DNA from: Urechis unicinctus
Lineage: Eukaryota > Annelida > Polychaeta > Xenopneusta > Urechidae
DNA: 64,000 nt
Assembly: GCA_034190875.2 (NCBI GenBank)
Contig: CM067348.1
Location: forward strand, 33,300,579 to 33,364,578
Direction: 5' to 3'
Part shown: piece after piece, positions 24,561-36,528 of the stretch
How positions within the stretch are numbered: position 1 is the stretch's first letter
Layout of the letters: each line of letters opens with the position of its first letter
Notes under the pieces: model-generated
What the model was told of the DNA's origin: nothing
Databases searched by the model: none
The model's input: only the letters and a program-made list of their open reading frames with translations
Translations under genes and position numbers: made by a program

Positions 24561-26500
24561 TATGGCGTTATTTGATAAAGCTACAGAAAAAAGCCGGTTC
24601 GAATGAAATTAACCCAATTTTTCACTATTGTTAAGTTAAAATAAAGCATTAGCTTTTGAAAAAGTATCCTCTGGTCGCTAGCACAGCGTCCAGCGCTGCC
24701 ATGGTAACAAGCGTACTGGGTGAAGTTCAGTTGGTAATACACACTGTGAGAATTTAATATAATGATTCAATCTACATAACCCTTCCCAATAGAACTACTT
24801 TCGCCGGATAATGTCAATACTGTGTAACCAAACCTTCTCATCACTGTTATCTAGACCACAAACGTGACCCTCAATGTTTTGTACTCACTGGCAAGCATTT
24901 AAAAGAATAAAGTATGATTGAATTCGCTTACATTCGCCGAGTTAAGAAAGCGTAACACCCGTACACTGTAGCGCATTTATTGGCGAGAAAATCTGTCGCC
25001 ACTACGTTTACCTGGCGGGTGCAGAGTGAGCTTATCAGCATGCTCTATTTATTCAAACAGGTCAGGAGACGCAACTTGTTTTAGTCTGTAGTTTCAACTT
25101 GCACTCGCCAGTCGGGCCGACTTTCCAGTTTTTATTTCACCTACAGGCGGGCCAATTAACAATCTCGCGAATTTTGTAGCTTTGCGAAATGGATGCACAG
25201 CATCACAAATCTTGCGCGTCCATGGGATCCGCAGGCCGTATTGACGCGGGTCCACTGCAAGAATCGCGGGTCCTTCTCCAGATTATTACTAAGATTGATT
25301 CAAAAACAGTGTTTTAGCGCAATCGTGGAGCATTAATGTGAGTGAAAATATCGCCTTCACTTGGGCAATATGCAGTAGATGGGGTCAAAACATGTCAATT
25401 CTGTCATAGTTCCTGAATGACCACGCCTGAATCCTGCAATGTGTGTTGACATATCATGGAACTAGTGTGGCGCTTTTATTTCAATGTAACTGTCTCTAGA
25501 TAATTGTTAGATCGATTAAAAAAGTGTTTTAGCGCAATCACATTGCTAATGCTAACAAGAAAAATTCAGAGATATATCAGTGGAGTGATTATCTTGTTTA
25601 ATATTTGTTTTAGGAATAACAAAAACAACTTGATGTGTTTTGTCAGAAGCGGATAATTCAAACCTAGCGACGTTATAGTCGTCTACCGAGGCCGACGACA
25701 TCAAAGGTGCAATTCGTCACTTCGCATGCCATGTGTCACGACGCACTTAGTAGCTCAGAGCTGCTGAGTTTAGATCAAAAGGATCCAGCAAAGACAAACT
25801 GTGCCTCTGTTCTTGGCTGTATATAAGCTATACAGGTAAACCATTGGCAGGCGAATTACTCTGCAACTATTATCAGTTCCTTGAAACGAAACGTTCTTTT
25901 AAGCACAGAGGGGCTGAGTTAGGTTTGTGTTTGTGATAGCAGGTGTGTCAGGTTTTTCTGGCTGGAGTGATGTGAAATGTGCATTGTGACTTAGTGTGTT
26001 GTGACTTAGTGTGTTGTGAATAAGTAGCTGGTGAGTTTGTGACTTGGTGAGGGTTAGTGATGTGTTGACTCAGCTGAAAATTTAGCACAGCGCGGGAAAC
26101 GTCAGGCAGGTGAAGTCTCTTATCTCTCAACAACCCAGAGATAGTTTCTCTTCGCTTTATAGTTTAGAACTTCAGACAAAGTGTCTGGTCGCTGAAAAAG
26201 CCTTTTTGCATTGAGGTGTCTGGCAATAGTCGAAACAGGTGACAAGTGTTGGTCGGTTTTTGCATTGAGTGGCAATGTATGCAGGTGTCTGGTGGATGTT
26301 GTTAGATATCATATGGTCTTAGACCATATTCTTACCTTCATGCTATTGTAAATATTCACTTGTGCACTCAATATTGTGTGTATAACCAATGACTGATAGC
26401 TGGTGAAAAGGCTTACCATCTACCCAACTTTTCTCAGCCTTTTCAGAGGCCTCAAGTCTATGTTCCTTTGTTTAAAACTGCACTTATCATTGATTGTGTA
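24561..26500. other. Intergenic region, no gene recognised
   Basis: A phrase similar to GTGTTTTAGCGCAATC recurs at about 25307 and 25530. A small GTGACTTAGTGTGTT tandem lies at 25985-26020. No motif-bearing exon was found. The right end would contain the promoter of the RPP38-like gene. Confidence 0.35.
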
Positions 26501-26507
26501 AATCCAG

Positions 26508-26882
26508 ATGGCTGCCAAGACACTTACACCAGTGCAGCAGAAATTCTCTTTATCAGCAAAACAAAACAAGTTGAAGCTGAAAACAGCACTCCTACCACTA
26601 TACATATCATCATGGTAACTCCATGAGTTTGCATTTAAACTGCGATACTTTTACAAATATGTTAATGCATGGCTAAGTTTTGGACATCGACATTTATGTG
26701 TGATTATTCAATTGAATATTATGTTGCCATGTGTGTGTGTCAAGTCTTATCTGACCTTGATGTGTGTGTATTGATTTGTTTGGTTGTTTACTGGTAAACA
26801 GTTTGTTGACCAAATATATTTCTGTTGACAGGGAACCTGTATCAAGTGAGGATACTCAGACAATATTGGAGTGCATTGCTAG
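26508..26882 (+). CDS. RPP38: First coding exons resembling RNase P/MRP subunit p38
   Basis: ATG at 26508 opens MAAKTLTPVQQ, and the first exon ends TCATCATG|GTAACT at 26614. The next exon (26832-26882) follows TTGACAG and ends GCTAG|GTATTG. The phases join cleanly (TG|G, tryptophan) to give LKTALLPLYISSWEPVSSED followed by TQTILECIAR. Vertebrate RPP38 has the same pattern near its start (VKTSLNNPYIIRWSALESED, then an IL-x-x-L helix). RPP38 is a protein of RNase P and RNase MRP, which process tRNA and rRNA precursors in the nucleus. The L7Ae-like domain that should follow was not found downstream, where transposons crowd the locus, so this is a partial gene or one with long introns. Confidence 0.45.
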
Positions 26883-27173
26883 GTATTGTAACTGCTAATG
26901 TCGTTTAGTATTTATACTGTAGCATTTAATTGGCAAATTATAAAGATCAAGTTATTTGCATGACTCTATGCTGCAGTTACTTTTGCGGTTACTGGTTGCT
27001 GATGTTAATACAGGTTGATAATCCCTTATCGGAAATCCAGCAATTTTTCGTCATTACATTTTGAGCTTCATATGTACAGTTATTGTTCATATACTGAAGT
27101 TCAAAATCATTTTTCTTGTAAAATAACATTCGGTTCACTTGAGACATGCTAGTTATGTGGAGAGTAACTTTTG

Positions 27174-28140
27174 CAGGGCTGGAAATTAACACCCGTCTGC
27201 CCGTCAATGACGGGTGATTTTATGGCCGGACGGGTAGATCTAGCTCAATCCGGCTGATGGGTAACTTTTCACGGTGCATACTGTTTGTTTATTGCACTGA
27301 CAGATAAAAACATAGCTCTCCTAGCGAGACTAATCAGAGAGCTGTTCTGGCAAAAAATCAACAAGATTATTGCTTGGGTCATCTACAGCATTGTTTACAC
27401 ACATTCAGCGATTGTATGTCTGATGTTGATGTAGTTTTACACTTGCACACAGATTATTACAAGTCTGTCTGCTCTATATACCAGCTCTTTAATTTTTAAA
27501 AGACTTGAAACACCTATCTTTGAGTAAGGCCGCTCCAAGATCAGTCAGTCGACGTGTATGGCGACTTCCTAATTGCAGCTGTATCAGTTCATTTAACACA
27601 TGTACTCATAAAAGATTATCCATGATTACTATTCGACTTAATGTAATTTTCTCTCTGACACGCTAATTTAGAAGCCACATCGCTCATGCTTATTATTCAT
27701 ACTTTGATGACTTTATAGAACTCAGGGGTTGGGATCATGGTCCAATTGTAACATATCATATCAATTCAGGTTAATGCGTAAATGCTCAACAACGCCAGCC
27801 TCAATCAAGCAAACACCCCTACCACCCCGCTGTTACTCACTTTTCCCTCTCTCTGTTCCCCTCGCATACACGCACACATTCAAAAGCTCATAAAATCGGT
27901 ATCACCCGTTTGTACTTTAGCGACAATTTGCAGGAAGAGAAAACTGACTTTGTTTCTCCTTTCTCACACAGGCCGAGAATGAAATAATGAAAGTGCGTTT
28001 TGAACTTCCTTCACCTCTGTCGCATATGAATAATCTGTTGCTATTGACGACGAGCTGTAACGCTTTTCTAGCTCTGTTTTGCAGTGGGGTGTGTGGTCAT
28101 TTCTTACCGAATAGTGTTTCGTCCTCAGACTGTTACTCTG
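27174..28140 (-). mobile_element. hAT-type non-autonomous element, partial copy
   Basis: The end CAGGGCTGGAAATTAACACC at 27174 is a typical hAT terminus. The following ~960 bases match, in inverse orientation, 57130-58095, including the GACGGGTG-rich subterminal block and the CTGTTACTGTGT/GTCCTCAGACTG area. The far end is replaced by the 17-bp minisatellite at 28143. It interrupts the downstream side of the RPP38-like exons. Confidence 0.65.
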
Positions 28141-28142
28141 CT

Positions 28143-28345
28143 GTGGCTTCACCAATATATTGGCTTCACCAATATTTTGGCTTCGCCAATATTTTGGCTT
28201 CATCAATATTGTGGCTTCATCAATATTGTGGCTTCATCAATATTGTGGCTTCACCAATACTGTGGCTTCACCAGTGTTGTGGCTTCGTCAATGTTTTTGG
28301 CTTCACCAGTGTTGTGACTTCACCAATGTTGTGGCTTCACTTGCG
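28143..28345. repeat. 17-bp minisatellite, about 12 units
   Basis: The unit is close to TGGCTTCATCAATATTG, varying at CAC/CAT and ATA/GTG. Because 17 is not a multiple of three, each strand's frames cycle through the unit every 51 bases and stay open without being coding. Confidence 0.95.
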
Positions 28346-28678
28346 TATTACATCCAGTTGAGATATATCAATCACTGGGGCTTAAAAAGACATTTTATGT
28401 CTAAATGTCATTGTTTTTAAAACCATCAGAATGACACAAATGACTGAAACAATGAGTATTATCTGTATTTGTTGTGTGTGAGTATGGCTCCACCAGTCTG
28501 GTTAAGTAGAGGTTTTGTATCAGAGGTTCTGTTTACCCAGTATTACTGTTTAGCTCCACCTTGCCTGATTGATGGTCCTGCAGCTATGATGTATGCACCT
28601 GTGTATAGTGTCACATGGGTTTACACTTAATCTGCTTTGTATTAATCTGCTTTGTATTAACCTCCTCATCACCAGTCC

Positions 28679-28923
28679 AGCATGACACCGAACTGGGGTT
28701 CTTATCACCAGCCCACCCTGACACTGACCTGGGGTTCTTATCACCAACCCATCGTGACACTGACCTGGGGTTCTTATCACCAGCCCAGTATGTCACAGTC
28801 ACTGAGCTGGGGTTCTTATAGCCAGCCCATCGTGACACTGACCTGGGGTTCTTATCACCAGCCCAGTATGTCACAGTCACTAACCTGGGGTCCTTATAGC
28901 CGGCCCATCGTGACACTGACCTG
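28679..28923. repeat. Minisatellite of about 36-39 bp, left part
   Basis: Units contain GACACTGACCTGGGGTTCTT followed by ATCACCAGCCCATCGT, alternating with a CAGTATGTCACAGTCACT form. Seven to eight units are present. The array is cut at 28923 by a Harbinger-like insertion and resumes at 30436. Confidence 0.9.
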
Positions 28924-30435
28924 GGGCCGTATCCATAAAGAATCTTAACTTGAGTCGTCTTAACTTGAGTCGGCGTGCTAAGCTAAGTCGGTGAACTCAA
29001 GCGTATCCACAAAACAAATTGTTGGCGAACTCAGCTGAGACCGCCAGCTCAAGGCTGGCAAACAGCCAAAAATGATTAGTGGCTATAGTTTCACTCATGT
29101 TCCTTCGCGATCATAGTTTGTCTCTGTGTTCATTAGACAGAAAATGGAATAAAGTGGCAAAGAATGGTCGATTTAGACGGAGGAATGGAAGTGGTCTAGT
29201 CTGACTATTTTATATAATAAAGCCTAGACCTAGTAGGGTCTAGTAGTCTACTGTCGTTATCAACTTATCGTTTATCAAAACAAAGTAAAAAGGAATAGTC
29301 TTTAAACCGGTTGTTTATGAATATGTCACTCACCTTTATTCAATCCCACTGTACAATATTTTATCAAGTATAATATACGGTGATATCAGGTATAATATAC
29401 GAATTTCAATATATTCTCAGCAATCTACGGCACTGTAAATGTAATGATTGTTATCCATGAACATGACCACAACGCCAGCGGCACGATGAACCATTGTTTC
29501 TTATGGAGACGATTTGCAAACTGGCTAGCTCTTATAATCGGCAATATAATCACGGCTAATCCACACGATTGGGAAATAATTCCATCGACCATGCTTGCAC
29601 TAATAACATTATAATTCCGCGATGAATACAAACAATCCTTGTTGAGTTTTGTTGTTTGACAGTCCGTTGGAATTCGCGCGTTACTGGGTCACTGCGCGTC
29701 ATTAGACTATGACGTGTCGTTGTATTTGACGTATAAAGCGGAGTTTTTTTTATCGCAAATTAACCCTTGTCGTTGGTGTGCTTTTGGGGGCACTTTCAAT
29801 ATCTGCCATTTTATCATGAAGTGGATTTATATACTTGTAGGCTTGGCACCTGCTTTTCTTATATTCAATCATTCGAAATGTGAATCTTGGCGCCGTTGTT
29901 TTGATTAATGAAGTTTAAGAAATTTATCTGTAACATGACCAAACGTGAATGGATATTCTCTTCACTTGGAAACTCCCATCCACTCAAATTAGCCCGCAAA
30001 ACACTCCTAATTCGGAGCTAGACTGCTGCAAGCTGCCTCGCTTTCTAGGAAACAACAGCCTCTCCTAAGCGAACCGATTGTTTGTGAAGAATTCCCCGCT
30101 TCGTTTTTACGAAAACAACTTGCTGCATAAATAATTCAAATATCCCGATAAAAATTGGTGTGTCATAAAAAACGGACGGCTGATTATGTTTTGGTTCATT
30201 TTAAGAACATACATGTTCTTATTTAGATCTGTAAAAGCATTTCTCTGGAAACATTACCGTTGGACCGCCATTTTTAAGTTTGAGCTAGCGAACTTAAGTC
30301 AGCTACCTTGCTGACTCAGAGTTGAGCACGCTAGAAGACTTAAGATTCTTTTTGGATACGGATAAGACGGCCAGCTAAGCTTGCCGTCTCAAAAACCTGA
30401 GTTTGCGGACTTAAGTTTCTTTATGGATACGGCCC
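28924..30435. mobile_element. Harbinger-like non-autonomous element, 1512 bp, with 3-bp CTG target duplication
   Basis: The left end GGGCCGTATCCATAAAGAA is mirrored at the right end (inverse of CTTTATGGATACGGCCC), about 20 bases of near-perfect inverted repeat. CTG flanks both sides (28921-28923 and 30436-30438). GGG termini with a 3-bp CWG-type duplication are usual for PIF/Harbinger. Inside are further AACTTAAGT/TTAACTTGAG subterminal motifs but no DDE transposase or Myb-like frame. It is inserted in a minisatellite whose units continue on both sides, so the empty site can be read directly. Confidence 0.8.
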
Positions 30436-30535
30436 CTGGGGTTTCTTATCACAAACCCAGTATGTCAGTTTGTTGTCACTGGCCTGGGGTTCTTATCACC
30501 AGCCCAGTATGTCACTGACCTGGGGTTCTCCTAAC
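30436..30535. repeat. Minisatellite of about 36-39 bp, right part
   Basis: Continues the array split by the Harbinger-like element, with about three units (CAGTATGTCA, CTGGGGTTCTTATCACCAGC). A splice-acceptor-like TTTGGACAG at about 30558 and a short open stretch (VESAKFKIKHRVQSPSKSPE) follow. Their status as an exon is unclear. Confidence 0.85.
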
Positions 30536-30624
30536 ATGGCGTCTTTTTTGTTTGGACAGGTAGAATCTGCAAAGTTTAAAATAAAACATAGAGTCCAAAG
30601 TCCATCAAAAAGTCCAGAACTACA

Positions 30625-32345
30625 TCAAAAGTCGGGCCTGCGTCCTCTTTCACTGTTCCACCATCTGTGCAGGGCAAGCGCTGCATGGTAATCCTCAAAA
30701 GTTGGGCCCTCAAGAAAGATGTAGAGCAACTTGTTGAGGGAATCGTTTTGTAGAGAAGCTCTAAAATCGGACTTTACACGCTTTAGGGCGCTGAAACCTC
30801 TTTCAACCTGGGATGTAGCCATGGGCTGAACTCCGGCGATCTCGTAGAGCAGAAGTATGTTGGAGAAGGCTGTGTAATGGTTGATCAGGGTCTGCAACTA
30901 ATGGAACAAACCATATGATAAACACTATATAAATAATGTATTGCTTCTTTACATTAGTGGGTACAAGTATGCAATAAAAGCAACTAATCAAACTCTACAT
31001 ATCTCATTGGTTAAATTAACACACACAACTAATGCGCATTTAAGCCAAAGCCAGACATAAAACACAACTAAGCATGCCTCACAGGTTAAACTACTATAAG
31101 CAACTTTGCACCTCCAAGAAAAAGCCAGCCAGCTCATCCCTATCCTGAGGCCTCTCTGGGGCAGAACACCCTGGCAGCAGTGATGTTCTCCCTAGTGGGG
31201 TCTTCTGGGTGCTCCAACCTCTGGATGATACCATCTTTAACTTTCAGGACCACAGCTTTTTTGAAATCCTTCAGCTGTTGCTGTGTCTCTTGCTGGTAAT
31301 GTTTTAGGTTTTGGTCATTCCAGCTGCCATCAACGATGGTGTCGAGAAAATTCTGAAGGTGCACACCATTGTGCCCTACCTGCTCCATGAGTTCCATAGT
31401 GCAGCTCATCAGGGCGTCTTGGAATTCGGAGGGAGTCAGGGTGTTGGTCTGGAAAGTCAGGCTCAGTCTGCTCACGATCTCAAGAATGTCCCTCAGCATG
31501 TGCATATATTGAGTATCCGGCAGTCGGTTAGCTTGTCAGCTATAAACTTGGCTCCTCCTACAACTTCTGGGGTAGCTATCCCTGCTTGGGCCACATGCTG
31601 GAAATGGATAGTTATAGGCTTTTAGCCTCGGCACAGCCTGCCCAATGCAGTTGACATATGCGGCAACCACCGTGTGCCTGCGAGACCGGCTGGTTTCAGA
31701 ACCTTCTCGTCCATGGCATCTGCAATAGCTTTAAGCTCTCTAAGTGCCTTGGGTGAAAAATGGTAGTGCTTGTGAACTTTGTTCAAAATATCTTGCACAG
31801 ATTTAAAATTATCGGTTTCATTCATTGCCTTCAAGGCTGACAGCTCTAACCTGTGGGCAACACAGTGCAGGACAAGAATGTAGTTACGGCCATTGGCTTG
31901 CATTCAGGTTACCCCACTATCCCTTCGGCCAACATTAACATTGGCTCCATCTGAGTCCATTCCTACTGTCTTGCTGAGCCATTCTGGGTCCACCTTCCCC
32001 ATACAGTCTTGCTGCGTGCTGAATAGCTTGAAGAGAGATGAATACGTTTCTTGGTACTCCTTCATCCATAAACCTGAAGTGTGTTGGAATAGTTCTAAGA
32101 CTAAACTACTTTAAGTACATACTACGATAACTGAATTTTTAGATTAAATTGGTTCACACTTAATTCTTAGATCATTAACATAATTACAGTACCTGACATA
32201 CACCATCTCTTGTTCTTTTTAACTAGCATCCGTTGCCCCATCAAACATCACACCTATGGCCCTAGCTTGACTCAGCTTGATAATCAGGTCTTCGCGAAGA
32301 ACAGTCACAATCGGATCCAAAAATCTTAAATCAAAGTCGATGCAT
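30625..32345 (-). pseudogene. Decayed hAT transposase (ZNF862/KIAA1586-like type)
   Basis: Minus-strand frames in order: IGVMFDGATDAS (catalytic-domain start, 32340-32180); KTVGMDSDGANVNVG; LHCVAHRLELSALKAMNET with AGTRWLPHMSTALGRL (31903-31622); a helical middle part with TMELMEQVGHNGVHLQNFLD (31505-31140); and the C-terminal dimerisation block QVERGFSALKRVKSDFRASL followed by LNKLLYIFLEGP (30897-30625). This is the usual order of animal hAT transposases whose catalytic core resembles host proteins such as ZNF862. Stops and frame changes separate the blocks (at least four), and no N-terminal zinc finger is seen. The copy is inactive. Terminal repeats belonging to it were not identified. Confidence 0.75.
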
Positions 32346-32732
32346 CTATTTTTAACAATCGATTAACTTAGCAAACTTAATAATGGACATTACTTTTAAA
32401 AAATCTTATACTATTAAAATCGTAGTACTAGATTAATTATTATATAAACACCTTGCACATGCTTTGTCACTGTGGTAATTGTTGTCAAGATTGATACCAT
32501 TTTTCTGCATGAGTGATACAGCGACGTGTAGGTAGTAAATGGCAATTCCATTTTGGCTACGAAATATGCTGTGTTAAACAGTTTCAGGAGTACATTTTTT
32601 TGGCCTGAGTCATGTTTCTAATCATGATGTCCACGCACCCCTCATTGCCTCCCTCTTCCCGTCTAGCCTCGGCTTCACACTTCTTATGCCTTGTAGATCC
32701 CCATCCTACAACCCAGCCTGCTATGTGTGTAG

Positions 32733-35063
32733 GTAAGAGAGGCAGCCTATAAGATCTTCCTCTACCCCAACCCCTCCCAGCTGGAGTGTCTCCAGGACTT
32801 GTTACATTCTGGCGGGCTAAACTCGTGGGATTCGCGACCTACTCTCACTGAGCCCTGCGGGGAACCATGGGAGAATCACCGGGTAGGTTGATGCTGTACG
32901 AATGTGGCTTTATATTTTAATTAATTTGTATAACTTAAGGCAACATTTTGCTCACTCAGTGGCGTTTGCATGTTGACTTACATCTGTATTATCTATGAAG
33001 TTTACTGACAAATGCTTCTAGTGTAAAGAACTGCTGGTATTTTTCATGCTACATTATTTTATATAATTGATTTAGTCATGGTGTTATGTTTATTTTGATT
33101 ATTTGATTTGTGAACAGAGTATGTGTTGGCCTTTCTGAAGACATTGGCAGAACGAATCAAGCCAAGGTTGGTTTTGGCAAATGTCTTTTGAAAATAATGC
33201 TGTTATAACAGTTAATAAATTGATTTTTATTATGTAAATGATTGCAATTTAAATTTAACACCAAACATAAGCAGTTACTACCCTGTTTGACCCTCAGGGT
33301 GGATGTTGAACTGAAGGACCTCAGTGAGGTCAAGCTGAGACATGGCGTCTTCTGAGGTACTAAGTCTTATGTTATAGTTGACAGACTTTGCATCGGCAAC
33401 CAGGAAGCTGATAATACGTTATTGCCATGCAAATCCTTGTTGAACACTTTTGTGAAATAGAGGTGCATTGGATGCCTGTGTTACTGCGTATACAGGCTTT
33501 CTAGGTTGGGAGTGGACTGACCAATATCAGAAGATCAAATGGGAGATGAACTGCTTGACATGATTATATATGTTGATTTTGTAGCTCAGAAGAATCTGTC
33601 TTGGTTCTATTGCCGGTGATTCATCCTGGGACACTGCCTATTACAGCGGTGTGGCCCGGCACTAAAGGTTATTGCAGCTCTATCAATTGATATGAATATG
33701 TGTAAGGATGTACGTGCTGGCTTGTAATATTGCAATAGTGGTCATGTGACTAGATTGTGATGGTCTTGTGACAGGATGATGTCAGTCATGTGACCAGTTG
33801 ATGATAGTCCTGTATCATACCATGTGACAGGTGGGTGTTTGTCACTTCTTTTAATCCATCAAATTATATTATGTGACACCTTGTTTCACCTTATGTGACA
33901 ACGTGACCGCCCGAGTGTGACAGAGACCCATCATGTGACCATATCATCTATTATTATTCTAACCACAGGGCAACTTGGCACCCTACATGCAACAATGTGA
34001 CACCCAAAATGTGACCACCATTATGTGAAAATGTCACAATATGATGCAACTGTGTGACGCACAATGTGACCATTACACCCAATGTGACTAACACCCAATG
34101 TGACTGTGTGACACCCAATTTGAATGTGTGACACCCAATGTGAATGTGTGACACCCAATGTGATTGTGACACCCAATGTGAATGTGTGACAGGTGTTAAA
34201 TGAAGGGTAAGGACCTCATACCCTACTTCTCTCTGGGCTGTGTTGTATGGAGGGACTATTCCATTCACTCTTCTCAGTGTCCCTTCAGAACATATAGCCT
34301 GGCTATGGAGACCCTGGTCACATGAGGTACATATACTGGTAAGCAATTCCGTCTCCTCCTCGGTAAAGTGGTTTGTTACTCAGGGACAGGGAGTTTATTA
34401 TGTGTTGATGTTTTGTTGAAGGCAGGGGTGCATGAGACAAAGCATTATGGGATACATCTATGACATTTGTGAGCGACCAGGGAAACCCCATCAATTATGT
34501 ATCTCTCTCGTGTGCTTATAGTCTATCCATTGCATCATCATATATTTTAATTCACTTGATAACTTCGTAAAGATTTATACTGATATACGATTTAAATCGT
34601 TTTGAAGTTCTTTTTTGGTTGCTTTTTCACATTCATCTTTGATATATAATTTGTAATGAATTCATCCTAATCCTATCATACTCTGTCACTTCACAATTGA
34701 TTTATCTTTTAAAATTTTATCTCAAATATTTTTGTTCCTGGACTGTTTACATTTTAAATAATATATTATATTTATGGGCAGCTGCCATATATTTTTACTC
34801 TTTTATTGCTTCACAATATAAATTATTTTAACTGATACAATTTATCAAATGTATTACAGGACTGTCATTTTACATACAAGGCGGGTGTCAGTAAGACTCC
34901 GGTGAATACAAGTACCCGATCGTGGTCCTGATGCTCAACTTGCCCCCTCCTCGAGGACGTATCCCATCTTACCTCTGTCGCAGTGTTGTAGAGAATCTCT
35001 TCCATGAGTTTGGTCATGCCATGCACTCAATGCTGGGTAGGACCCAGTATCAACATGTTACTG
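32733..35063 (+). pseudogene. MIPEP: Mitochondrial intermediate peptidase, unprocessed pseudogene
   Basis: Exons with proper splice sites follow the M3 metallopeptidase order. 32733-32882 reads [20 protein letters not shown] and, in a shifted frame, [11 protein letters not shown], stop, [10 protein letters not shown]. 33118-33166 reads EYVLAFLKTLAERIKP. 33298-33355 reads VDVELKDLSEVKL and ends in a stop. 33585-33665 contains SSWDTAYYSGV. 34860-35063 contains [12 protein letters not shown], the zinc motif HEFGH in [15 protein letters not shown], and [15 protein letters not shown] trims octapeptides from imported precursors in the mitochondrial matrix. Here at least two frame changes and three stops occur, exons between YYSGV and the HExxH exon are missing (a minisatellite lies there), and nothing after QHVTG was found. 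Retained introns point to decay of a gene or gene duplicate, not a processed copy. Confidence 0.8.
33730..34195. repeat. Degenerate GTGACACCCAATGTGA minisatellite
   Basis: Loose TGTGAC-rich sequence from 33730 sharpens at 34050-34190 into units near TGTGACACCCAATGTGAA (about 18 bases). It lies inside the MIPEP pseudogene, where several exons should be. Confidence 0.75.
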
Positions 35064-36525
35064 GTGAGCTAAATCAATGGTGTTGAGTTCAATAAATGCT
35101 AAATTAAGGATTTTGAGCCAAATTAATGCCACTAAGCCAACTAACTAGTGGGGAATAAATAATCACTGGTGAGTTAAATCAGTGAGCTTTCTTGCCATTA
35201 CTGGAGTAACAATGGGTGAATATCATTAGCATTGTTTACACGTCTTTGAATGTTGAATCTGAAGAAGGAGAATGTTATTATAGTAATCAGTTGTACAAGT
35301 GCTATACCAATTAAATGCTTCATATACTAACTTTTAAATATGATAGTATTGTATTGGTATCACAGGGATTAATGACCTCGCTCCTAGCTAAAGTCCTGAA
35401 AACCACCTTGACGAATGATGTGACTGTTAATGTTTGGAGAAGGTGCACTGCTGTGGACATCGGGTCAGTCAATGGACTTCATCAGTTATTAGTAAGTTTT
35501 TTGCCAATGTGCTCTAGCTATATAAGAGTATCAGCAATCATAGTAAATTTACTAATTTTATTGTCATATATAAATATTCTAAAAACTTTATCAATTGTTA
35601 GGTAGCATGTTAGCTCTAAGTTTGTAGAGTTAATAAGTACACAGGTTTCACTGTTTTGTAAACTTTATAAGATTTTTTACCCATATGTTGTTAAGATTTC
35701 TGGTTTGTCAACTTTTTGATTGGCAAAGCTTCTACTCTGTTTGTCTGTTAATTGTCTTGTTTATGCTTGTGTGAAGATTTTGACTGACTCAGTGGTAGGC
35801 AGATCTGAGGACTACTGCCGGAGTTCATTCCCTTAATGCCAGTCACATTTACAGATCCCTTACAGCTCACATTAAATAAGGGAAATTTAGTCATTTACAA
35901 ATGTTGCAGCTTCCTTGGTAGTTTGTGAGTTTAGAATATCAGTTTGTTTAAAATGTACGTGCTTTAGATTATTAAAGAACTTGTTTGAATTCTTTTTATT
36001 GGTTGCTCTCTCTGTGTTAAGTGTTAAATTGAGAATGGTGTATAGTATAATAATACATAAGTTACTTTACATGTTGGTGGAGTCGAGTTGAATGGCTTAT
36101 AGAGGACAATAACAACAAATGAAACTTAAGACAAGCTCATTAAGTGTTGTACTCTAAGCAGATCTCTGGCCCGTCCCAGTTATCAAGCGAGGTAGGTAAG
36201 GTTTCACTGGGTGGATAAACTTGATAGTCCCTTTTGAAATCCTTACGTTTGATTAGTTAGAATACAAATGCTCTGGGCTACCTCTACATAGAGGTACGCA
36301 TACAAGTTGACACATGATACAGGCAAACAGTATTATATTATAGTGTTTCTTAGCCTGCTTAGCTTGTTATGCTGTAGGTGTATGATCTTGGTCATTGGTG
36401 GTATATAATCTTCTTCTCTTAAGCCAGGCTTCTTCTCTTGAGTCAGGCTTCTAAGTATATGTCCTTCTCAATAGGCAATTCCATTTTAGGTGCCTAAAAG
36501 GCCAGGATGGTCAGGGGGTACGATT
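35064..36525. other. Unassigned region downstream of the MIPEP pseudogene
   Basis: No further M3 peptidase exon was recognised. A frame at 35315-35605 has no family motif. AGGCTTCTTCTCTT repeats imperfectly near 36426-36440. Confidence 0.4.
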
Positions 36526-36528
36526 TAC

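Noticed and set aside
28143-28345. CRISPR-like regular repeats
   Set aside because: Units are contiguous without unique spacers and the genome is eukaryotic; it is a plain minisatellite.
28550-28948. Overlapping open frames on both strands through the 36-39 bp minisatellite
   Set aside because: The open frames on both strands follow the repeat units and are produced by the minisatellite.
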